A DNA stretch of 64,000 nucleotides from Eutreptiella sp. 'Long Island Sound 2002' (GCA_964036045.1 OZ038380.1:65890591-65954590), one strand, 5' to 3'; numbered from the stretch's first letter, positions 30,916 to 43,544 are shown. Made by a program: numbers and translations. Notes: generated from the sequence alone by a model not told the origin.

Positions 30916-33881
30916 TGAAGCGGTACCCAGAACCTATGGCCCATGGCCCGGAGGCCTGTGGGCCGTCACACCCGTTGACACCGGCTGTCAGCGGGATATC
31001 CCTGTTCTCTAACCTGCGAAATCTGGAATCCGATTCCTAACCAATAAATCGATGTAGAATAACCGTAATTTTATTGTCTTAGGCGATTTTCGGTCGGAAA
31101 TCGGTGAAATACCCGATTTCTACCGCGATTGCTAATTGTCGTGAAATCGCCGCAGTCGCGCCGCCTGTCGTCTCCTGTTCCGTGGACTGCATTAGATAAT
31201 TCTGTAGAACGATCCTTCTTGAAGTTAAGACTGAAACAGTTTTCGAGTGATCTGCAATTTTTTCCTTGATATAACGGATCGCGTCCCAGATTTTTCCCAG
31301 AAAATCTGGGCAGCCGAAGGCGCTTTGAATCCCCAAGTGCAATAACAAGGGCTACGAGCGTTCAAGCGCCCAAGGACAAACTAACGTGCCTCATAGGCAC
31401 TGTGTATGAGGTTTCCCCCCCCCATAGTCATAGGATGAGACCAACGGATCCCAACTGCATAGGCCCAAAGGGTTATTTATTTTGAGTGTTCTCCAAGAAG
31501 TGCGCTTTTTCACGTACTTGGCATCCAAGTACGTGTAGAAGTATGCTGAGTTGGCGTTTTCTCCCTCTTTGCTTGCCTCTACATCCGGGGCATATCACTT
31601 GTCTTCCCCGGATAGTGCATATATGATCTCCATATATATATTGGCAATGTACTTTGCGTGCATGCTAAAATTCGGCTTTCTGAAAGGAGGTCCATTTTCG
31701 ACCAAAGCACTTGCATGCGTGTTAAGGGACCAACGTTACATTAGAATATAGGCATACTTTGATTCTAGACCACTAGGTTGGGTGTAGAAGGCGTGGGTAG
31801 GGCTGTATGCCATACTTGGTGTCATATCGCGTGCCCATGTGGCGGGTGCACCATTCCGAGAATAACCCGCCAATGGACCACATATTGCACGAGGCCCTTC
31901 ATTGTACTCCCAACCAACACTCGCAAGCCTAACCTTCGTGAAGAGACGCTTGTGGAGCGCTCCCGAAGCGATGCGTTGCGAGCAAGGTGTGTTTTTTGCA
32001 ATATTCCATTTTTGCATGTGCCCACTTGGGAGGCAGCGCGCGCGACCTTTCAAAGCGCCCCAAGTAGAGCACATATGTGGAATCGAAGGTCATTGGTGTC
32101 AAGTCATTGTGTTTAAAAGGATTTGTCGATAACTCAATCCAGGCCGAAGATATTATAATATATTGGTGTAGCTTTCAAGGCACTTTTGCGTGTCTTTTCA
32201 CCAATTTTGCTGTTTTGAGCCCGTCATGATGTCAAGTGGCGACCGTGTATCTCAACGTTGCGCTCAATTGACATCATGACCCAAGTATGTTATGAGGGTA
32301 CATACTTCGGTGCCCAACATATCTTGGACCCGGCGAATAACTCCTCTTGGGCTTGGCATACCGTGGCCGCCATGTTGGTGATTTGGGACTATCCCAAATC
32401 ATGGGCTCACTTGGCGACCCTGCCATTCCCAAAACCAGAGGGGTTGGGGGACGCCCAAAAGATATGTTGGACGCATGTGACTTGATACCAATCCTATGGC
32501 ACACTCCGGTCCAAGTTGGGCATGTGCCTCATTTGCCCCAACCATGAGTGTGCGCATTTTCGGCCATTTTGAGCAATTTTCCACATTTTCTGCCCACCGT
32601 GCACCATGTTCAGCCCCCTGGTGCACTACGGAAGCATGGACCAATGGACCATATATGACATGGGTGTTATGGACATTGATCTGCATGGTTCGCATACCAC
32701 GTGGGGGAAGCGGAGCAACCTTCATTAAGGTGCTAGCCCAAAGTGAGTGTGGAAAATTTTGCCATTTTTGCATATGTGGACCCAATTGGGATTGTCACCA
32801 GGCCGAGTGGCATGGAGATCCTTGAGAGCCAAAAGCATGGAAGTCTCTGTTAGACTCCTGGTGGATCGCGTATAGAATGGCGAATCCGACCTCCAAGCCG
32901 GCGTGGAGATATACTATTGGGAGCACCCCCGAATTTTGGCCCATTTTGAGCCGCCAAAATGACCCCCTTTTGGGACCCCAATTTCACCCCCCCCCCCCCC
33001 CCCGTGTGGTCAATTGGCGGCCCCATATCTCTATGCCCACAGGGAGCCCGGACCCAATTTTGCGTTGTACACTCAGATATAGGTCGGAGGTCCTGCTTCC
33101 TATCCTGTGAGCCATTGGCCTTGCCCTGGCCGGGCGAGCCATGCGTGAGAATGATGCCAATTTTGGTGATTTTGGCATCATGACCCCACTTGACGAACCC
33201 TTGGTGCCCTGATGCCGGGACCTCAGAGGGAACCAGGTTGGGTGAGGGCTCCAAGGAGTTCGTAATCGACGGACATAGGGTCAGTTGCCTCGTCCCTACC
33301 TCTGGCGGGTCCGGACGAGGGGTCAATTTTGGAGATTTTTGAGCTAATGTCAGTTTGGGCTGAAACAGCCCATTTTCAGCTACCAACTCCTAGGGGATAA
33401 TGGCGGGGCCATATCTCTGGCTCAGAGGGGAGTTGGGACCTGCCGTTGGGGGCATGAGGAGCCACTGTTGGTTGGCCTTGGAGCCCCCTGGTTCCCAGGA
33501 ACTCACCTGTGGCTGGGCGGGACACCTCCCCTATAGGCAGGGTTTCAGGGTGCGGACTGAGCAGGGCATGGGTTGTGTTTGAGCCCCCGCCTTCACCAGC
33601 CACTGGAAGGGTCGGACCTGGGATTGGGATATGAGTTGGGACTGAGTGTCTATTGTCCTGTGATGCCCTTACCCCAGTCCAGTCTTAACCCCATGTGTAC
33701 ATATCCTGATGTGTTGCTGTACATACTTTTGTTCCCTCGTTGCAGAGTGGCAAGGATCCTGAAACGCTTTGTCACATGACACGAGCGTATTGATGCCCCT
33801 GTGAGCGCAGTGCTTTGCCGGCCTGCTTGCTTGTGCGTGTCACCGCAGTGTCCCGTGGCCAGGCCCCCCACGGGAACGCGT
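30916..33881 (+). repeat. LTR 1 of family B (2966 bp)
   Basis: It starts TGAAGCGGTACCC and is alignable with 45032-47844 up to CGGGAACGCGT. It is about 150 bases longer than LTR 2, mainly because of sequence at about 33058-33198 that LTR 2 lacks, and it has a longer C run near 32991-33003. No gene is supported. The right border is where the two copies diverge and could be wrong if LTR 2 is truncated. Confidence 0.72.
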
Positions 33882-34218
33882 GAAAAGCGTTTCACCGCCG
33901 CGGGGTTACCCATCACTCGCGTGCCACTCGGGGCCACACGAACCCCGAGCAGCGCAGCGCAGCAGCTCGCAGCTCGCAGCTCGCAGCGCAGCGCGGCGGC
34001 TCGGAGCGCCGCCCGCAACAGCGCGGAGTCCGTGAAGGAAGTGCAGGGACCGGAACTCTGACACCAACGAGTTCCTTCGGCCGACCAGCAAGGCCGCACT
34101 CCCAGCTACAACAACCACCTCCACAACCACCGGCCGACCAGCACCGGCCGCACTCCCAGTCCAGTGCTACATCACCCACCTCAGCAACCACCCCAGGACC
34201 ACTCCATCGAGGAGAACG
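33882..34218 (+). other. B1 leader
   Basis: This lies between the LTR border and the first gag ATG. It contains a GCAGCTC/GCAGCGC-rich simple-repeat patch at 33950-34020. I find no clear TGG-type primer binding site next to the border. Confidence 0.45.
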
Positions 34219-35500
34219 ATGGTGAATTGGGATGAGGCGGGCAAGACGTGGCCGCAGCCCCACCCCCATGCGGCGCACCTACTGCGTGGGTTGCTGTGGG
34301 GGCAGCACTACCGCCACAGCAATCCGCAGTGCGAGGGCGGCATGCCCGGGAGCTTCGAGCTCCGTGAGGATGTGGGCGAGGACCGCCTGCGGGCAGTGGA
34401 GGAATGGCTGCGGGTGGAAGGGTATGCGTACCGCTTCCGCCGCAAGCGCTGGAGGGTCTGGACCCGCCCAGACAGGCCCGGCGAAGGGCTGCGCCCCGAC
34501 GGGATTGAGGAGGACGAGAAGCCCAACAAGTACCCGTTGGGCGCCACGATCAACGTCTCCATGTGGGACATGATCAAGAAGGAGTTCCCGGAGCTGGGGA
34601 ACGCGCGAACGCTGCAGGGCAGCAGCAGCAGCAGTGCCTCTCCTGGAAAGGAGAAGCGTTCCGCCGGGGACAGGGAGCGGGACAGGAAGTGGCGGGAGTA
34701 CCAGGCATCCCTGGCCGCCGAAGCCGCCGTAGGCGCCAGGGGCGGAACCCCAGCCCACAGCCCCCAACGGGCCAGTGGCGGTCACCACCCCGGCCACACC
34801 ACCCTTGGTGACTTCCTGGAAGTCGCCAAGCAAGCCAAGGCCAAGCCCCGTCCGCTGCTCCTGAGGAAGTCAGGCCCCAGCAGCGACGTGGAGTCGGCCA
34901 ACCGCGGGAGGATGCCGGCCGACCAGGCCAGCTCCAGCAGCAGTGTCGCTCCCGACCAAAGGGACGTGGCGCGTGCCTGAGAGCGCGCCTGTGGGGTGCC
35001 CTGCAACCTTCGGGTTGCCCGGCAACGGGCCACGAAGCAGAACGCTGCCATGGAGGGCGCCGTCGGCATCGCCCAGCAGGAAGCTGCAGAGTGGGAGCAT
35101 GGCATGGCCATCCACGCCTCGACCGTGGCGGCCATTGCGGCCCGACTCACGGCCGGAGCCGCCCATGAGGCAGCGACTGCCCAGGTCAAGGGTGAGGTGG
35201 CGGCAGCCGCCGAGGAAGCCCGCCTGACGCAGGAGGCCATTGCCTGCAAGGAGGCCGAGGTGAAGGCGCTGGAAGAGGCGCTGGCCCAGGAGAGGGCAAA
35301 GAAGGAGGCGGAGGAAAGGGCCCACGCCGAGGCAACGGCCAAGGCCCAAGCGGACGCCGCCAAGAAGGACGCCATCGAGGCCGCGCGACGGAAGGTCGCT
35401 GAGGAGAGGGCCAAGACGGAGGCGGGGCTGCCGGCGTTGGAAGCGGAGAAGGCTCGGCTGCTGCAGGCCCGGAAGCCGAGGCTGCTCGGGCCCGGGAGGA
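34219..35500 (+). pseudogene. B1 gag, N-terminal part with coiled coil
   Basis: The frame starts at ATG 34219. Residues 1-150 are mixed and look folded (Trp-rich WDEAGKTW to NVSMWDMIKKEFPELGN). A Ser-rich linker and basic stretch follow. A TGA at 34978-34980 interrupts, and the same frame goes on with an Ala/Glu/Lys-rich coiled coil (about 35040-35470) of roughly 140 residues. A frame change of minus one near 35460-35500 links to the next part. It is placed in gag because it precedes the capsid in a similar way to A2. The first 150 residues match nothing I recognise. Confidence 0.5.
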
Positions 35501-38500
35501 GGCCGAAGGGCGAGCTGCCGCAGCCACGGCCGCCGCAATGGCGGAGGCGGAGACCAAGCTCCGCCGTGAGACTCCCCCGGGAGGATCCCAAGTGGAGACC
35601 CTTCGAAAGCTTTCCGAAGGGGACGCCTCCTCCAGGATGGCGCTGGATCCGGAGGAGGTGGACACGGGCAGCGGTGGGAGCAGTGGCCCGACTGCCTACC
35701 AACGGAGGAAGGGTAAGGGGAAGACCCCCGAGAGGTCACGGAGGCCAGCGGGCGGACACCCCCACGATAGTCACCCCTTGTTCACGGCCAGCAACAGGGA
35801 TGAACGAGGCCGCCGACATCGCCGAGGAGTGGCTGGCGGAGGAGGCATAGAGGTCCCCATGGAGCCGGAAGGTGAGGATGAGTATCTCCCTCCCCCCTAC
35901 CGGAGCTCGGAGTCTTCCGAGACCGAGACGCCTAGGTGGGGCGACGTGGACAAGGATGACGACATGGACTTCGACTACACGAAGAAGCCCCCATCCTCGA
36001 ACCCACCGAGGCGACCTGGCGGAGACCCACCAGGACACCCTGGCAGAGGACCATCAGGACCCCCTGGAGGCGGACCACCGGTCGGGGGAGGACCCCCTGG
36101 ACCGGGCGGACCCGGCGGAGGCCCTCCTGGAGGACCCCCTGGGGACCCCGACGACCCACCAGGGAACGGCGACCCGCATTCCACCTGGCCGTGGATTGTC
36201 CACCTCCGCAGGAGGGTCCAGTCCCTCGAGCGCGAGGTAGACACGGGCAAGGGCGAGATGACTCGCATCGCCAGGATCGCCGCGCGCGCACAGAAGGAGC
36301 TGGACATCGCCAGGATCGAGATGATCAAGAGCGCCAAGGTCGCCACCGCCACCCAGAGGGAGCTGGACATCGCCAAGGGCGAGACCAGGCAGCTTAACAA
36401 GGTCATCAGCGGCCTGCAGCGGAGGTTGGACGTGCTGGAAGGCCGTGGGAGCGTCGGCAGCGACCACACACCCCTGGAGTCTGACTCGTCGGACGACGGC
36501 TGGGGACCCGGACCAGGTCCAGGCAGACCCCACGCCCCCGGCGGAGCCCCCAGGAGTCGCCCCAGCGCCAGTGCCCCCTCTCTCAGCGCCCCCTCTCACC
36601 ACAGCGCGGGCCGCCGCAACGAGCGCGTCCCGCCCGGCAGTGGCAGTGAGGATTGGCGTGATGAGTGGCTCAGCGCGGAGTACCACAACCGCCGTGCTCC
36701 ACCGCGGACACTGGTACGCCCCCTACGCCCCGCACCAGCCCCGGAGCCAATCCCAATGGCTGGTTGACGTTATGGTGGACTGAGGGATGAGGTCCCCAGA
36801 GGAGACGTGGAGTGGGATGTCGGCGGAGGTGAGGACCTGGACCTGGACCTGGAGGAGTTTGACATCTCCCAGCCGCGTGGTGTACGACGGGAGGCCGCTG
36901 AACGCGGCCCCCGGTGCCGTGATGAGGAGGCGTACATGGAAGCAGTACGGCGTGAACATCTAGGTTCAGCGTACATGGAGCAACCACGGCGTAGCCACGC
37001 GGATACCGGGGAGGAGATGGAAGTGGCGGCCGTGGGAGTCCGTGGGAGAGGCCATTGGGAACCTCGGTGGACCTCGCGGCCGGCGTTCATGGTCTCTAAG
37101 TCCGCGGATGCCGCCGTGTGGGAAGACCTGAAGGACATCAAGCCCCCCATGTACGATGGCAACCCCCTCAACCTCGACCGCTTCTTGGAGAAGCTGGACG
37201 ATTGGGGGGTGACCGTCACTGAGGACATGGATCCCACAGATGCGGAGAAATATGTCTTCAGACGGTTCAGGTACTGCCTGCCGGAAGTGCTCCAAGAGCT
37301 ATACTTCGTGGCGACTAAGGAGGGGAAAATCAAGACCCTCAAGGAAGCCAAGAAGTGGCTCAACGAGCAGGAGCGGGTGGACGCTCCGCAGGTGGCTGCC
37401 AAGCGGTGGAAGTCGATTAAGCTTCAGCGTGATGGACGGGAGATCCGCCTACGGGACTGGCGAGACTTCCGAGGGCAATACACCCTCTTCCGCCGCAACG
37501 TGGAGGACTGGAGCGAGGGTGACGAGCAGGCTCGCCTGCTCTCCATGCTGCCGGAAGCATGGATCAAGAGGGTCACCAAGGAGGAAGCCAAGAGGGCCAA
37601 GTCCAACCACACGGTCAAGATGATGCTCCCCAAAGAGTATCATACGAATGTGGTGGCTTGGACAAGGAAGAATGTGGCCCGGGATGTCAAACGGCACTCC
37701 CTGCGGAACGCTCTCCTCATCACCGTCTCGGGCGATCGCGAGAAGACCGCGATGTGGCGCCTTGACGAGTGTGACGTGAGCGGCCAGACCATCCGTCTGC
37801 AGGCCATCCCGGCGCGGATGAGCTGCGACGAGATCCTGGAGTGGCTTGGAGAGGAGGTACTCAAGGAGTACCGGAACCTCCACCACACCCGCTGGTTGAG
37901 GCCCGGCGACCGCGACGTCAACTACGTTGGCGAGGGGCCTGGTAGGGAAGCTGCCATGGACCCAGCGGGAGCCGATGGCGGTGAGGCTCTCGACGACGAT
38001 GACGACGACGATGAGCCCCCCGAGATAGCCGTTTGTGCCTTCGTGGCACACAACCTGAACGCCGGGAGCAACCGGGGAAACTGGAAGCCCCTGCTGCAGG
38101 GTTGGAAGAAGAAGGAGAAGAGGGACCCTCGCCGCATTGGCGACCCTCCGCTGTCCTATGGGGAGTTCATACCAGCTCACCCTCAGGGCTGTTTCGTGTG
38201 TTATGGGAGGAAGAAAGGCTTCAACCATGACCACCGAACATGCCCCATCCACCAGGCCGACACGGAGGCCTACAAGAAGGCGCACAGGTCGAAGAAGCGT
38301 GCACCCGCGGGTATCCGGGAAGCCAAAGTGGAGGTCGACAAGGACGGGCTTTCCAAGCTGATGTCGGTGGGGACCGAGTTAGTTAAGGAGATCCAGGAGA
38401 TCAAGAGGAACTGGGTCCCCAGGTCGGACAACAAGAACGAGGAGAACAAAGAGAACGACCAGAACAAGGACAAGGACAAGAAGCCTAGGAATAGGGGAAA

Positions 38501-38567
38501 GAAGAAGGGTGTCAACGAGGTTGATGCGGAGGAGAATACCCCTACTTCCACAACCGACGCCCCCTAG
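35501..38567 (+). pseudogene. B1 gag, linker, second coiled coil, capsid and zinc knuckle
   Basis: This frame includes a Gly/Pro-rich linker (36010-36170), a regular heptad-like helix with repeated RIARIA/ELDIA units (36180-36450) and a Ser/Pro linker. An in-frame TGA follows at 36765-36767. The capsid comes after it: IKPPMYDGNPLNLDRF (37138) to about 37875. The zinc knuckle CFVCYGRKKGFNHDHRTC (near 38190-38243) is spaced C-x2-C-x8-H-x4-C exactly as in A2. A Lys/Asn/Glu-rich tail ends at TAG 38565-38567. The capsid aligns well with A2 (NEQERVDAP, REIRLRDW, SCDEILEWL), so the two families share a common gag core. Confidence 0.72.
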
Positions 38568-38610
38568 CGGAGCCCCTGCAGCCAAGGGCCCCAGCTAGGG
38601 CGGTCGCAGG

Positions 38611-40218
38611 ATGGTGTCGTGGGAAGCGCCACACCATCCCAGTCGGGAGTCAGTGAGCACAAAAGGAATGGCCGCGGGCGGAAGGCCCGGTCCGGCACCC
38701 AGTCGCGGTGGCGGGGTGAGGGCAAGTGAAGGCACGAACCCTTGCACCCGTTTATCCTTCGCGACCAAGAATGTGTTTGGTGTACTTCAAGATCTATCCG
38801 AGAGTATCGGAGGATCACCCGGACCGCAGCTGGATGCTGCAGATGGGCAGCCTGAGCCCATTGTCCACGACCTGCACCAGTCGCTTGTTGAGCTTCTGGA
38901 ACGGCCGGGGATCCTGAGCTTGCACGCCCTGCGCCGAGTGGGGCGTGAGCGGCAGTTGCATCTTAAGGTCCGTGCCTTATGCGGGGAAGTGGAGAGGGTC
39001 TTCGACGTGTTGGTTGACACGGGAGCTCAGGTCAGCTTGGTCAAGGCTGGCCTACTTCCGCCAGAGTGTTTGACCGACAGTCGGAAACCTGTCAGGCTGA
39101 AGGTGGCGAACGGCCAGTACATGGTGGGAGGCACGAAGGAAGCGGCCATTGGGCTGCAGTTCGTGAACCACCGTGAGCTGAGCCGCCCGGACCTCGGCAA
39201 GGAAATCCTCCTGCAAGGTCGCTTCTACCAGGCCGAGATGGACTGGGACATGATCGTTGGGTACGACTTCATGATGCAGACGGACTCCGGCGTCCTCCCA
39301 GCCCAGGCCTCGATGACCCTGTACCAGGACGACCAGCTCTCGTGGCTTCCGTCACCTGAGCACCATGTGGAATGCCAATGGATCCACCCCGAACGCAATC
39401 AGCTCGAAGTAGCCGCGCTGGGCACTGAGCCAACTGGGCCAGCAAACCAGGAGTACGGCGTAATGCCGGAAGTGGCGAGCCGAGTGGTCGCGGACGTGGC
39501 AGCTTCGGATCTGGCCCTGGATGCGTTCTCTTCAGGAACCTCCGCCCATCTGCGGGTTTGTGAGAAGTACTGGAGCGCACAGGACTCCGCGTGGAAGAAG
39601 CACTGGGGTCCGCATCAGGGCTTGATGTGGATCCATTGCCAACGATGGGACATTCCAAGGGCGGTAGCGAACATACGCAAGGACCGCTCCAAGGCAGTGC
39701 TGGTTGTTCCTATGGGATGCACCGAGGAGGAAAGTACCCGACATTGGGTAGTCTCATTGACCAACATGACCTTAAACAAGGTCGTCCTACCGGCTGGAGA
39801 GAGTGTATATCAGGACGCTAAGGGACAGCCCATGCCACCCCAGAGATGGTCAACGGAATTCAACTATGTGGATGGGGGCCTTGATCAGGCCGACACCACG
39901 GACTTCGTGTGTCTCAACCGCATCGTAGCGGAGCCATGGCGGCAATGCTTCGCGGTTTCCCCTGTTGACATCGGAAAATCGGAAGACCCCCTCACTGAAG
40001 AGGAGTCGGATCTGGTTCAGGGGTATATGGATGAGCCCTTTCACGACTGGGGAAGCCAGCGTGAGGGCAAGGGCCGGGACAAAGCCTGGTGGGAAGTGGA
40101 CTCGATCGTCTCTGGTTCCTATGACAGGAACACTTTCGTACAGAGGGTGCTGGACCACATGTCCAGCCAGGACGAGCCAATCGGCGGAAACGCACCCACC
40201 TACGGCCACCTATTCTGA
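38611..40218 (+). pseudogene. B1 aspartic protease and Dam-like domain
   Basis: The frame is plus one relative to gag. The protease has VLVDTGAQVSLV (near 39009-39044) and closes with DMIVGYDFM. The second domain starts at QEYGVMPEV (39448) and carries LDAFSS (39517-39534), CEKYWSAQDSAWKKHWG, MWIHCQRWD, then KAVLVVPMG. It lines up with the A2 domain: YG-x-x-P, D-x-F-x-S, YW/HW, DSAW, HWG, LV-P. The site of a methyltransferase NPPY motif reads HCQRWD, so activity is unlikely. The domain is followed by about 130 conserved residues (QDAKGQPMP to the FVQRVLDHM region). An in-frame TGA ends it at 40216-40218. The first ATG is arbitrary; this would be part of a polyprotein. Confidence 0.72.
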
Positions 40219-41320
40219 GGCAAGACCAGAGATGGCCCTTTGGGCCACCTGGGAAAACCACCTGAGCCGAAACCGAGCGGGGTCGCTACCCCTCAAGTAA
40301 GCTCAGTGGTCCAGGTGCCCGGAAAAGCCAAGGCGGAGTCCGATGATTGCCCCAAGATCCAGGCATTGAGGGCCAGGCTGAAGCAGAAGTATGGTGATAC
40401 CTTCTTCAGCGGAAAACCTGTGTTTCCCCCACCGGTGCGTGGACCGTATGGCGAGGCCAAAATACGACTGAAGCAGGACCCCCGTGTGTATCGGCACCGG
40501 GAGTTCGCCCTGCGGGTCGAGAGGAAGGAGGCCATGGAGAAGATCCTCCGTGACTTCATTGAGAGAGGCTGGCTCGCGCCGTGCCACTCCGAATGGGCCT
40601 CTCCGTGCTTCGTCGTCCCCAAGAAGGTGGCCGGGGAGTGGCGGCTTGTGGTCCACTACTGCGGCCTAAACGCCCAAACGCAGCACGACAGCTAAACGCT
40701 GCCCTTCATTGAGGACATGCTGCAAAAACAACACGGGCGGAGGATCTTCACGGTGATTGACCTGAAACCTCGTTATCATCAGATGCCTCTCGCCGAGGAG
40801 TCCCGTGCCTGCACAGCCATGAGCATCCCAACTGGACCTCTCCAGTGGAAGGTGATGCCCATGGGCGTTACCAACGGCAATGTGGCTTTTCAGCGGATGC
40901 TGGAGAACCTGCTTGAGCCGGTGCGTGACTGTGTGGACCCCTTCGTGGACGACGTGATCATCGCGTCCGGGGACCCCAGTATGAGCTTTGAGGAGCTTCT
41001 GGAGGCGCATGAGAGGGACGTCACTCGAGTGCTGGACCTTCTGGTTCGGCACAAACTCACGGGCAGCAGTGACAAGGCCACCATTGCGGTAAGCAAGGTG
41101 GTCTTCGCTGTCCACGCAGTTGGGAACGGGCAGCGAAAGCCCATACCTGGCAAGGTGGCTGCGATTGAGCACTGGGAAAAGCCCAAAACGGTCTCTGAGC
41201 TACGGGCGTACTTGGGGTTCTGCAACTACTACTCGGGGTATATCAAGATGTATGCCGAGTATGCAGCCCCCATGACGACCATGCTCAAGGGCAACCGAGA
41301 GGAGACCAAGAAGGGTCCAA
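40219..41320 (+). pseudogene. B1 reverse transcriptase
   Basis: This has the same frame as the protease. WASPCFVVPKKVAGEWRLVV is followed by a TAA at 40693-40695 where A2 has Tyr. Motif A FTVIDLKPRYHQ keeps its Asp but has Arg where Gly is usual. The palm box PFVDDVIIASG is intact (near 40936-40968), and LRAYLGFCNYYSGYI closes the domain. A one-base deletion near 41316 shifts the frame into RNase H. Confidence 0.83.
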
Positions 41321-42035
41321 GAAGGCTCTGGTCTGGACTGCTGAGTCCGACCGTGCCTTTGAGGGGATGAAGCAGGCGCTGCCATCCGCAGTGGGTCTGC
41401 ACCTCGTGGATCCTGACCGAGGGTTCGACCTGCGCACCGACACTTCCGACTACGCCGTTGGCGCAGTGTTGGAACAAGTGCTTGACGATGGGAGGCACGT
41501 GCCGGTGGCCTTCTGGAGCCGAGTCCTGGCGGAAAACAAGAGACGGACGTGGACGCCCCGGGAAGAGGAGGCGTATGCCATCGTCATGGCTCTCAGAAAA
41601 TGGGCTGGGTACATAGCCCTCCATCCCGTCACCGTCTGCACCGACCATCAGAGTCTGCAGTCGTGGCAAAAGGAGCACGCGGACACCTCCTCTGGTCCCA
41701 CCCCCCGACGGGCAAGATGGCATGAGACCTTGGCCAAGTTCAACCTCACGGTTGTGTATGTTCCTGGTAAGGACAACACCGTGGCGGACTGTCTCAGTAG
41801 GTGGGCCTATCCCGCCAGCAAGGGCATGACGGATATCTCTGCCCATGGCGATGAGGCTGAGACCGCTGAGGCCAAGAGGATCATAGAAATGGAGCGTCTG
41901 ATGGAGGAGGAGGGTGTTAAATGCTTCGTCGTTATGGCTATGGATGCCCCCCTCGGAACGAGGATGGGCAGAGCGGTCAGAGTACTCGCCCCTGATGGAG
42001 CTGAGTCCGAAAAGCACCTCTTCCCTGAGTCTTGA
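41321..42035 (+). pseudogene. B1 RNase H
   Basis: This frame lies one base back from the reverse transcriptase. It carries LRTDTSDYAVGAVLEQ, REEEAYAIVMALRKW, VCTDHQSLQSW and GKDNTVADCLSRW, the usual Ty3 RNase H signature. A linker follows to TGA 42033-42035, which is in frame with the integrase after it and so is a nonsense change. Confidence 0.83.
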
Positions 42036-43544
42036 CTCCAGGACGACTGGACCAACGACTACGCTAAGTCCGAGGCCTTTGCGGCCGAGTATAGGGCTGT
42101 GACCAACCCTGATGACGGGCAGAAATGGCCAAAGGGGCTGCCTGAGGAAGATGGCAAGCTCTACCGGAATGGTAAGCTGCTGGTCCCAGAGTCCGGAGTG
42201 CCCGAGCTATGTGAGGCTTGACACCACCACATGCTGCACCCAGGGGTCAAGAGGCAGGCCCTGGACATGCAGCGCCGGTTCGAGATGGACCAGGTCTGTC
42301 TCTACACCGCCATCAAGAAGGTCAGGAAGGGTTGCTCGGTCTGTCAGGCCTGCAATCCCGATAACCGGAACGTCAAGGGGGAAGCCCGATGGACTCCGGT
42401 GCCTGACCAGCCCATGGGGAGCGTGGCCATGGACGTCTTCTCCATGCCCGAAGTGCACATTGGGAAAGAGGCCTTTGACTGTGTGGTTTTTTCTGTGGAT
42501 CGCCACAGTGGCTACGTAGTAGCCGTTCCGGCACGCAAAAAGGGGTTGCTTGCCAAGGAAGTGGCAGTCATGATGATTCGTCATTGGCTGACCGTCTTTG
42601 ACATCCCCCGCACCATTTGCAGTGACCGAGGGCCCCAGTTTCTTGGTGGCTGGTTCAAGGCCATGTGTTCCCTCATGGGTATACGTCATGCCAAGAGCGT
42701 CGCCTATCTCAGCCGGTCTAACGGCCGCGCTGAAGTGGCTGGATGGCAACTGTTCGAGAAGCTGCGCAAGATTCACATCACCAATCCACGTCTGAACTGG
42801 TTTGAGGAGATGTGGCCTGCTCTGAAAGCCCATCATGACACCCCCACTCCGGTTGGTTTGTCCCCTCACCAGATTCTGTTCGGCAGGGACCCCCTGGGTT
42901 GGGGACTTCCTTTGTCTGGTGATGGTATGGCCATGGACGCCAAGGAATTCTTCGCGCGGCAAGAGCAAACGGCGCGGGACATCCGCCAGCAGTTCGAGAA
43001 GGAGCATGCTGAGCGTCAGAAGTCCGCCCCGAGCTCGACAGCGCAAAAGTTCAGGGTGGGAGACACAGTGTGGGTGATCAGACCCCGCCCTATGGGCACC
43101 CAACGCACCAAAACCTGGTTCACACCCGGAGAGGTGGTCCGCAGGATTGGTGAGGACACCTACCGCATCAAGGTGGGTCAGGGACAGTTCCGGGAGCGCC
43201 AGGAGAGTCAACTCCGTGTGCGGGAACCCGGCCTCCGTGGCCAACATGTGTCCCTGGACTATGCCGCACATGAGGCTGATTCGGACGACAACTATGCTGA
43301 GCAGGACGACTATACAGTCGAGAAGATCCTGGCCCAGCGTCCGAACGCCTCGGCCCCCGGAGGCCTGGAGTTCAAGGTTCGTTGGCGAGGCTATGGGCCG
43401 TCCCACGACACCTGGGAACCCGTCTCCTCGTTCGTGCCGCGGATTAACACCCCCTTCATCGACTACATCCGCAGGCACAAGACCAAGATCCACGTCTCGG
43501 ACTTGGCAGCACTCACCCGGGCGATTGCAGCCAGGTGCGCCTGA
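42036..43544 (+). pseudogene. B1 integrase with chromodomain
   Basis: This continues the RNase H frame. A second TGA near 42219-42221 stands where A2 has Trp, just before the zinc-binding HHHMLHPG and CSVCQAC. The catalytic residues are in SVDRHSGYV, CSDRGPQF and NGRAEVAG. The C-terminal SH3-like region (FRVGDTVWV) precedes an acidic patch and a chromodomain (VEKILAQR, FKVRWRGYG, DTWEP). From 42231 the frame is open to TGA 43542-43544 and encodes the full catalytic core and chromodomain. Confidence 0.88.

Noticed and set aside
29444-33881. B LTR of 4.4 kb starting at 29444
   Set aside because: The match between 29444-33881 and 43558-47844 includes the end of the internal region. A polypurine tract followed by TGAAGC at 30916 and 45032 marks the true LTR start, and the DNA before 43566 is pyrimidine-rich.
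33950-34020. CRISPR-like or satellite array
   Set aside because: The GCAGCTC/GCAGCGC patch is a short simple repeat without spacers. No CRISPR, tRNA or rRNA gene was seen in the window.
38524-38640. Programmed frameshift between gag and protease in B1
   Set aside because: The offset exists, but B1 has many random stops and shifts, and the related A family has gag and pol in one frame. Decay is the simpler reading.
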